This document shows positions 8,112 to 12,536 of a DNA stretch of 12,536 nt, one piece after another. Location of the stretch: NCBI GenBank assembly GCA_012719555.1, contig JAAYAE010000306.1, forward strand, positions 1 to 12,536, given 5' to 3'. The stretch comes from Acholeplasmataceae bacterium. Lineage in GTDB: Bacteria; Bacillota; Negativicutes; Acidaminococcales; Acidaminococcaceae. Positions within the stretch are counted from its first letter, which is position 1. Each line of letters starts with the position of its first letter. The notes under the pieces were generated by a model, which was not told the DNA's origin, did not search any database, and saw only the letters and a program-made list of their open reading frames with translations. A program made the position numbers and the translations under genes.

Positions 8112-8116
8112 GTTTT

Positions 8117-8150
8117 GTTAGAATATGTGCCTGCGTTGCATATTGCTAAC
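8117..8150. repeat. Imperfect inverted repeat downstream of the serS terminator
   Basis: GTTAGAATATG (8117-8127) pairs with CATATTGCTAAC (8139-8150) except for one bulged G, around an 11-base loop. There is no T tract after it, so it is not a standard terminator. Its role is unknown. Confidence 0.5.
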
Positions 8151-8270
8151 CACTATATATAGCTATTGCTACATTAGATTAGTATGTCAAAACTGTGGCA
8201 TTTTGCCTTATTATTGGGTTAATACGCTTCAAAAGGGGCTATTATGAGGTTTTTCATACTTTTGCCATAA

Positions 8271-8310
8271 AGTACTCAAAAGTCCTCAATTTTCCTCAAT
8301 TTTCCTATTG
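8271..8310 (+). repeat. Four tandem 10-bp repeats upstream of and overlapping the decarboxylase -35 box
   Basis: Four consecutive 10-base blocks start at 8271, 8281, 8291 and 8301. All share a core like TCCTCAAT: the two middle copies are nearly identical, the first differs at a few bases and the last at about three. The spacing of close to one helical turn would place every copy on the same face of the DNA. The last block runs into the -35 box at 8308. A regulator binding array is a reasonable guess; slipped-strand duplication is the alternative. Confidence 0.6.
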
Positions 8311-8335
8311 CACTTTCCTGAAATAGTAGTATAAT
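8308..8335 (+). promoter_or_regulatory. Probable sigma-A type promoter of the decarboxylase gene
   Basis: The -35 box TTGCAC (8308-8313) and a perfect -10 TATAAT (8330-8335) are separated by 16 bp. The position suits the gene start at 8377, giving a leader of about 35 bases. Confidence 0.75.
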
Positions 8336-8376
8336 AAACTACAGTAAATTAAAGCATTAGCAAGGGGAGGGTGTAT

Positions 8377-9549
8377 ATGAAGAGACAAGGTTTTTTTCAA
8401 CTATCACAAGAAGCTGTGATGAAACTGGCGGAAAACTTCGAGACGCCGTTACTGGTTCTTTCTTTAGACCAGATTGAGAAGAATTATTGTTTTTTAAAGG
8501 CGCATTTGCCGAACGTAAGGTTGCATTATGCCATGAAGGCTAATCCTGATTTGCGTATTCTTGAGAGATTATCAGAATTAGGGTCTTCTTTTGATGTAGC
8601 ATCTGATGGTGAAATTAGAACGTTGGCAGAATTGGGTATTGATGGCCAACGTATGATATATGCGAATCCTATTAAGACAGCGGGTGGTTTTAGAGCCTGT
8701 GCAGATGCTGGAGTTAGCAGAATGACCTTTGACAGCGTTAGTGAAATAGAGAAAATTGCCAAATGTTGTCCCGGTGCTACAGTACTGTTGCGTTTACGTA
8801 TAGATAATACAAAAGCGCATGTGGATTTAAACAAAAAATTTGGAGCACCTAGGGAGCAAGCTTTGCCCCTTATTAAATTGGCCCTTGCATCAGGGCTTAA
8901 TGCTGCGGGAATTGCTTTTCATGTAGGTAGCCAAACTACATCTGCTGAACCATATTTGGAAGCGTTAGAAATTGTTCGCAGTATATATGCTGAAGCTAAA
9001 GAACAAGGTATTGATTTACATGTTTTGGACATTGGCGGTGGTATGCCGGTGCCGGAACCAAAGGTTCGTTTTAACTTGCCTGCTATGTTAGGGCAAATTA
9101 GTGCTCGTTTGGAAGAAGACTTTCCGAATATCGAAATTTGGGCTGAACCAGGGCGCTTTATGTGTGGTACAGCAATGAATCTTATTACCAGTGTTATTGG
9201 CGTAAATGAAAGAAATGGCCAAACTTGGTACTTTTTGGATGATGGTATTTATGGAACCTTCTCTGGCGTTATTTTTGACCAATGGGATTACAAACTTATT
9301 AGTTTCAAAGAAGGAACTAAGCACAAGGCCACTTTTGCGGGGCCTAGCTGTGATTCCTTAGATATTATGTTCAGAGGTAAGATGACTACTACTTTAGAAG
9401 TAGGAGATCTTATTCTGGTTCCCTTGTGTGGTGCATACACTTCTGCATCTGCGACGACCTTTAATGGTTTTCATAAAGCACAAATCGTCATTTGGGAAGA
9501 AGTAAGTGTAGCATTAGGAATAACTAAATGTTTAGCTAAAGCTGTTTAA
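8377..9549 (+). CDS. Lysine/ornithine decarboxylase, PLP fold type III (eukaryotic ODC-like)
   Basis: A 390-residue cytosolic PLP enzyme that should decarboxylate lysine to cadaverine and/or ornithine to putrescine. The alanine-racemase-type barrel has K54 in YAMKANP as the Schiff-base lysine, H182 in FHVGSQ, the phosphate-binding GGG (220-222) and EPGR (257-260). The C-terminal domain carries C325-D326 in GPSCDSLD, the active-site cysteine contributed across the dimer. The length and many blocks (GSSFDVASDGE, MIYANPIK, VDLNKKFGAP) strongly recall the dual lysine/ornithine decarboxylase of Selenomonas ruminantium. In that organism cadaverine is attached to peptidoglycan, which would be a plausible role here. 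The ATG at 8377 sits six bases after AGGGGAGG; the GTG at 8371 directly abuts that site and is unlikely. It is a single-gene unit with its own promoter and terminator. Diaminopimelate decarboxylase and carboxynorspermidine decarboxylase are less likely. Confidence 0.87.
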   Translation: MKRQGFFQLSQEAVMKLAENFETPLLVLSLDQIEKNYCFLKAHLPNVRLHYAMKANPDLRILERLSELGSSFDVASDGEIRTLAELGIDGQRMIYANPIKTAGGFRACADAGVSRMTFDSVSEIEKIAKCCPGATVLLRLRIDNTKAHVDLNKKFGAPREQALPLIKLALASGLNAAGIAFHVGSQTTSAEPYLEALEIVRSIYAEAKEQGIDLHVLDIGGGMPVPEPKVRFNLPAMLGQISARLEEDFPNIEIWAEPGRFMCGTAMNLITSVIGVNERNGQTWYFLDDGIYGTFSGVIFDQWDYKLISFKEGTKHKATFAGPSCDSLDIMFRGKMTTTLEVGDLILVPLCGAYTSASATTFNGFHKAQIVIWEEVSVALGITKCLAKAV

Positions 9550-9560
9550 AATAACATATT

Positions 9561-9598
9561 AAATGGGCATACCCTAAGAAGGGGATGCCCATTTTTTT
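9561..9598 (+). terminator. Intrinsic terminator of the decarboxylase gene
   Basis: AAATGGGCAT (9561-9570) pairs with ATGCCCATTT (9585-9594). CCC-GGG pairs extend the inner stem after one mismatch, and a T run follows. It starts 12 bp after the stop codon. Confidence 0.93.
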
Positions 9599-9635
9599 GT
9601 AAAATTTGGATTTCAGACTGATGTGGCAATAAGGC

Positions 9636-9665
9636 TGTTTCCAATAGTTGTTTTTATGGTAAAAT
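9636..9665 (+). promoter_or_regulatory. Possible promoter of the larA-like gene
   Basis: TAAAAT (9660-9665) is preceded by TGG, an extended -10 arrangement. A weak -35 candidate TGTTTC (9636-9641) lies 18 bp upstream. It is the best match in the gap between the upstream terminator and the start codon. Confidence 0.45.
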
Positions 9666-9705
9666 GATTGTAGTTAAACAATAGGAAATTTTAGGGGGCG
9701 TTATT

Positions 9706-10983
9706 ATGACAATACGTGAATATGATTTTGCCTATGGTAGAGGACGTAAGAAATTTACTTTGAATGACGATAAAGTATTAAAAGAAGTGCGTACTAAGGA
9801 TTTTACACCATTAGAAGATATTAAAGCTTCTGTTTTAGATGCTATTTATCATCCTATCGGAATGCCGGCAGTTAATGAAGTAGTAAGACCGGGACAAACT
9901 ATTGCCTTTATTTGTAATGATCCGACTCGTGTGGCCAATAGCTATGACTTCATGCCAATTTTAGTAAATGAAATGAATAAGCTGGGTATTAAAGATGAGG
10001 ATATGCATATTGTTTTTGCTCTGGGTACTCATCGCGATATGAGTTACGAAGAAATGGTCATGGCAGTGGGCTCTGAGGTTGCGGGACGCTTGAAGATGTA
10101 TAATAGTACCTCTACCATACAAGATGATTTTGAATATTTTGGAGATACTAGCCGTAAAACGCCGGTATGGATTAACAAACATTTGTGCCATGTGGATCAC
10201 GTGTTTTTAACCGGCACAATAGTACATCATTATTTCAGTGGTTATGGTGGAGGACGCAAGGCCGTTCTGCCCGGTTGTGCGGCAATGGAGACGGTTCGTT
10301 GTAATCATAGTTGGATGCTAGATGCTAATGCCGGACTAGGAAAAACTGTAGGAAATCCTGTTTACGAAGATCAAATGGAAGGAGTAGCTTTATTTGCTAA
10401 AGGTCGTTCTCTCATTTTATTCAATGCTATTTTAAATGCCAAACATCAATTTTTAAGGATTTTTGCAGGGGATTATATAGCGGCTCACAAAGAGGCTTGT
10501 AAATTTGTGGACGAAGTATATGGAGTGGTTATACCACAATTAGCGGACGTAGTAATTGTCTCCTGCGGTGGTTATCCTAAAGACATTAATGTATATCAAA
10601 TGCAAAAGACCATGGATAATGCACGCTGTGCTGTACGCGAAGGCGGTGTAGTGATACTTTTAGCGGAATGTGAAGAAGGCAGCGGGTCAAAGGTTTTGGA
10701 AGAAACTTGTAAACGTTTGGGTTCTTGTGATGCCATTGAGAAAGAGCTGGAGGCTAATTTTGTTATTGGTGCTAACAAGGCTTATGCCGTTACACGCTTA
10801 ATGAAAACTGTAAAATATATTTTAGTATCGTCCTTGGATAAGCAGTTGGCTAAGGATATGCTTTTTGCAGGAGTAACAGATACGGTGGAAGAGGCGCTAG
10901 CAATAGCTGAAAAAGAAGTGGGGAAAGATTATAGGGTGATTCTTATGCCGGAAGGATCTTTAACTGTTCCACGTGTAGAGTAA
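9706..10983 (+). CDS. larA: LarA-family nickel-pincer-dependent 2-hydroxyacid racemase (lactate racemase-like)
   Basis: A 425-residue protein of the DUF2088/LarA family. The archetype interconverts D- and L-lactate through hydride transfer to a covalently bound nickel-pincer nucleotide. Residues that match the Lactobacillus plantarum enzyme at nearly the same positions are D72 and R75 (NDPTR), H109 (GTHRD), H174 (TIVHHY), the cofactor-linking lysine K185 (GGGRKAVLPG) and H201 (CNHSW). The family also includes racemases of other short 2-hydroxyacids, so lactate is not proven. AGGGGG at 9693-9698 lies 7 bases before the ATG. The cofactor genes larB, larC and larE and a lactate permease are not in the window; if this enzyme works, they must lie elsewhere. 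It is a single-gene unit ending at a shared bidirectional terminator. Lactate use would suit a fermentative Negativicute. Confidence 0.88.
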   Translation: MTIREYDFAYGRGRKKFTLNDDKVLKEVRTKDFTPLEDIKASVLDAIYHPIGMPAVNEVVRPGQTIAFICNDPTRVANSYDFMPILVNEMNKLGIKDEDMHIVFALGTHRDMSYEEMVMAVGSEVAGRLKMYNSTSTIQDDFEYFGDTSRKTPVWINKHLCHVDHVFLTGTIVHHYFSGYGGGRKAVLPGCAAMETVRCNHSWMLDANAGLGKTVGNPVYEDQMEGVALFAKGRSLILFNAILNAKHQFLRIFAGDYIAAHKEACKFVDEVYGVVIPQLADVVIVSCGGYPKDINVYQMQKTMDNARCAVREGGVVILLAECEEGSGSKVLEETCKRLGSCDAIEKELEANFVIGANKAYAVTRLMKTVKYILVSSLDKQLAKDMLFAGVTDTVEEALAIAEKEVGKDYRVILMPEGSLTVPRVE

Positions 10984-10996
10984 AAGTTTGAGCAAA

Positions 10997-11046
10997 AACA
11001 TAAAATAACAGTGACGAGCATTTGCTCGTCACTGTTATTTTATGTT
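10997..11046. terminator. Bidirectional terminator, perfect 24-bp inverted repeat between larA and the DUF523 gene
   Basis: The left arm (10997-11020) and right arm (11023-11046) are exact reverse complements. The inner GC-rich part (GTGACGAGCA / TGCTCGTCAC) is flanked by AT-rich stem ends that act as the A and T tracts in either direction. The right arm contains the stop codon and the last two codons of the minus-strand DUF523 gene. Confidence 0.93.
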
Positions 11047-11468
11047 AATTTATGTATCTCAGTTTCATCTACAATTATTACGCCGTTTTTTAGCAAGAGT
11101 TCAGCTAATACGCCTTTGCCGCTAATAATTTTTCCGGAAAAAGTTCCATCGTATATTTTTTTGTAACCACAAGATGGGCTGCGCTGCTTTAAAATGGCAT
11201 ATTTGCAATGATAAAGTTTGGCCAATGCAAGAATTTCTTGTGCGCCTCGCTCAAAATATTCAGTAAGATCATTTCCATTTTTAGAAATAACCCTGCCATT
11301 TTTTATTTCGCTAGGCTCTCGGGGCGTACTTAGGCCACCATATATTTCCGGGCATATGGGAACTAAATGGTGTTTTTCTATTAATTGGTCAGTGTTAGGT
11401 ATAATTTGACCTTCTCCATTATAGCGACAATTCATGCCTAATAGACAGGCACTGATTAAAATGTTCAT
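11040..11468 (-). CDS. DUF523 family protein
   Basis: A 142-residue small cytosolic protein of the DUF523 family, which has no established function. Family signatures are complete: SACLLGMNCRYNG (6-18), CPEIYGGLSTPREPSE (39-54), LKQRSPSCGYKKIYDGTFSG (93-112) and GKGVLAELL. Conserved cysteines C8, C14, C39 and C100 could bind a metal or cluster, which is only inference. The start is the ATG at 11466-11468: AGGAGG lies seven bases before it, and translation from there begins directly with the family motif. A start at 11504 would add 12 unrelated residues. It is the only minus-strand gene in the window and converges with larA, sharing its terminator. No signal peptide or membrane segment is seen. 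Confidence 0.93.
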   Translation of the reverse strand: MNILISACLLGMNCRYNGEGQIIPNTDQLIEKHHLVPICPEIYGGLSTPREPSEIKNGRVISKNGNDLTEYFERGAQEILALAKLYHCKYAILKQRSPSCGYKKIYDGTFSGKIISGKGVLAELLLKNGVIIVDETEIHKLT

Positions 11469-11523
11469 ATGAGGGCCTCCTAAATAAAAAGAAATAGCAT
11501 ACAAATAAGGATATCACCCGGCT

Positions 11524-11552
11524 ATATTAACATAGGAACAACAAAAAAACAA
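11524..11552 (-). promoter_or_regulatory. Possible promoter of the DUF523 gene
   Basis: On the minus strand, TTGTTT (11547-11552) and TAATAT (11524-11529) are separated by 17 bp. The leader to the ATG at 11468 would be about 50 bases. The local sequence is AT-rich, so chance matches are possible. Confidence 0.45.
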
Positions 11553-11562
11553 ACTAAGTTAT

Positions 11563-11817
11563 AGTGGCTTGCGTAAGACAAGGTTATAAACGTTTCGTTA
11601 ACAGGGGTGATGTTGACGAGGTAAAAGAATCCAAGCTGAGGTTTGTTTTCAACTTGATTTAATTGGTATTATTAAGGCAAAAGATATTTCTAAAATTTAT
11701 GTAGCTGTTGTGCGTTTGCCTATTGTCAGGGCAATCAAAGAGCTAATAGCACGGCAGAAGTTGCCGGACCCTATAAGGTTTTATTAAAATGGATTGATAA
11801 AATGCCTAGTGATTGTT
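11563..11817 (+). pseudogene. Possible decayed coding remnant, family not recognised
   Basis: Three coding-like fragments lie in different plus-strand frames, in order. The first starts at a GTG at 11563 and contains VNRGDVDEVKES. The second is an open stretch at about 11611-11787 with no ATG, GTG or TTG near its beginning, containing LDLIGIIKAKDISKIYVAV. The third contains STAEVAGPYKVLLKWIDKMPSDC and ends at a stop at 11817. A terminator follows at once. This is what a gene with two frameshifts could look like, but I do not recognise a family. A non-coding RNA, or plain intergenic sequence that is open by chance, would also fit. Confidence 0.25.
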
Positions 11818-11858
11818 AAAAGAGAGTTTATGATTTTTTTCGTAAGCTCTCTTTTTTT
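11818..11858 (+). terminator. Intrinsic terminator with no intact upstream gene
   Basis: A stem of about 15 bp (11818-11832 with 11841-11855), including two G-T pairs, encloses an 8-base loop. A T run to 11858 follows. It points in the plus direction and lies just after the possible gene remnant; the nearest intact gene upstream on this strand is larA, which has its own terminator. Confidence 0.85.
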
Positions 11859-11869
11859 GTGACTTTATG

Positions 11870-11897
11870 TTATACTTATTACTAATTAGGATATAAT
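11870..11897 (+). promoter_or_regulatory. Possible promoter of the LytTR regulator
   Basis: A perfect -10 TATAAT (11892-11897) lies 30 bp before the GTG start. The -35 candidate TTATAC (11870-11875, 16-bp spacer) is poor, so an activator might be needed. Confidence 0.5.
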
Positions 11898-11926
11898 AGC
11901 ATTTTATTTTGGAAGGAGGGTTGGGG

Positions 11927-12536
11927 GTGTTTCACATTGCAGTTTGTGATGCTGATATTAAGGGCATTAAAATGATTTGTGAGTATTTACAAGAACTATG
12001 GCAGGAAGATTTCTCGGTAGAAACTATTCCCTTTACTAAGGCAGAAGATTTATTGGATAGCTATAAAAGAGGAGGGCATTTTGACGTAATTGTTTTAGAT
12101 GTTGCAAAAGATGGTTTTTATATTATGGATACAGTACGTAATATCCGCCAATATGATAAAAATGTTGCGATAATTATTTTAACTACCACAGAAATATTGA
12201 CTGCGAAATGTTACAAAGTAGATGTCTATCGCTGTTTTTCCAGGCCTATTGATAAAGAATATTTTTTGACAGAGGTAAGTGTTTTATTGAAGAGATTGGC
12301 TTTGGAGCAAAATATTTATTATAAATTTGCCAACGAACGAGGTCTAAGTAAGGTGAAATTATCCAATGTTTATTATTTTGAATCAAACATGCGTAATATT
12401 AGAATATGTGAAAATAGTAATGAGTACATTTTTATAGGGAAAATTAGTGATGTGGAAACTGAATTGTCAAGACAAGATTTTGTTAGGAATCATAAAAGTT
12501 ACGTTGTGAATTTGAAATACGTGCGCAACGTATACA
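11927..12536 (+). CDS. LytTR-family response regulator (AgrA/ComE-like), 3' truncated, atypical receiver
   Basis: A GTG start at 11927 lies seven bases after AGGAGG (11914-11919). The frame stays open to the window end, giving 203 residues; about 35-50 more are expected. Residues 1-120 form a receiver domain with the likely phosphoacceptor D58 (FDVIVLDV) and T86-T88 after the fourth strand. The N-terminal acidic cluster reads CDAD (7-10), with Ala where a second adjacent acid is usual. The normally invariant Lys before Pro is R106 (FSRP). Residues about 130-203 are a LytTR DNA-binding domain, with VKLSNVYYFES and the hallmark FVRNHKSYVVNLKYV. It should bind direct repeats in promoters. No histidine kinase is visible; one may lie downstream. 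Altered receiver residues suggest weak or phosphorylation-independent control, which is inference. Confidence 0.87.
   Translation, partial: MFHIAVCDADIKGIKMICEYLQELWQEDFSVETIPFTKAEDLLDSYKRGGHFDVIVLDVAKDGFYIMDTVRNIRQYDKNVAIIILTTTEILTAKCYKVDVYRCFSRPIDKEYFLTEVSVLLKRLALEQNIYYKFANERGLSKVKLSNVYYFESNMRNIRICENSNEYIFIGKISDVETELSRQDFVRNHKSYVVNLKYVRNVY

Larger units (their letters stand above)
8063..8376. other. Intergenic region between serS and the decarboxylase gene
   Basis: These 314 bp contain no credible open frame. They hold the serS terminator, an imperfect hairpin (8117-8150), about 120 bp of AT-rich sequence with nothing recognised, four tandem 10-bp repeats (8271-8310), a promoter (8308-8335) and the ribosome site AGGGGAGG just before 8371. 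The leader from the promoter is too short to hold a lysine riboswitch. Confidence 0.7.
11469..11926. other. Gene-free region between the DUF523 gene and the LytTR regulator
   Basis: These 458 bp hold the two divergent promoters (minus strand near 11524-11552, plus strand near 11870-11897), an orphan terminator (11818-11858) and a possible gene remnant (11563-11817). No intact open frame with a start and ribosome site is seen on either strand. Confidence 0.65.

Noticed and set aside
8336..8376. A lysine riboswitch controlling the decarboxylase
   Set aside because: The leader from the promoter to the start codon is about 40 bases, far too short.
1..12536. Mobile elements, CRISPR arrays, tRNA or rRNA genes
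   Set aside because: I saw no transposase, integrase, regularly spaced repeats of CRISPR type, or tRNA/rRNA sequence by reading both strands. The only tandem repeat is the 10-bp array at 8271-8310, which is too short for CRISPR.

Overview
The window is a stretch of low-GC Firmicute chromosome with no sign of mobile DNA. A member of the Negativicutes (Selenomonas, Acidaminococcus or Phascolarctobacterium relatives) is the best guess. This rests on the split glycine decarboxylase (gcvPA plus gcvPB), the low-GC codon use, and a fold-III basic amino acid decarboxylase very like the lysine/ornithine decarboxylase of Selenomonas ruminantium. The lineage is inferred, not proven.

Region 1 (1-6726) is the 3' part of a glycine cleavage operon: gcvPA (5' end missing), gcvPB, two radical SAM genes, an octanoyltransferase/lipoate-ligase-fold gene and dihydrolipoyl dehydrogenase. 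It ends at a clear intrinsic terminator. Most junctions overlap by a few bases, so the genes look co-transcribed and translationally coupled. The two radical SAM proteins best fit the two-component lipoyl synthase LipS1/LipS2, which replaces LipA. The third protein looks like LipM of Bacillus, with its acyl-accepting Cys. Together they would build lipoyl groups in place on GcvH, for use by the P-protein and by the dihydrolipoyl dehydrogenase (L-protein) encoded in the same operon. This is the most interesting part of the window.

Region 2 (6727-11046) holds three single-gene units, each with its own promoter and terminator: serS (seryl-tRNA synthetase), a lysine/ornithine decarboxylase, and a LarA-family nickel-pincer 2-hydroxyacid racemase. 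The decarboxylase promoter is preceded by four tandem 10-bp repeats in phase with the DNA helix.

Region 3 (10997-12536) starts with a convergent DUF523 gene on the minus strand, which shares a perfect 24-bp inverted-repeat terminator with the racemase gene. A stretch of about 460 bp with no intact gene follows. It carries scattered coding-like fragments and an orphan terminator, so it may be a decayed gene or an unannotated small RNA. The window ends inside a GTG-started LytTR-family response regulator whose receiver domain has lost two usually conserved residues.
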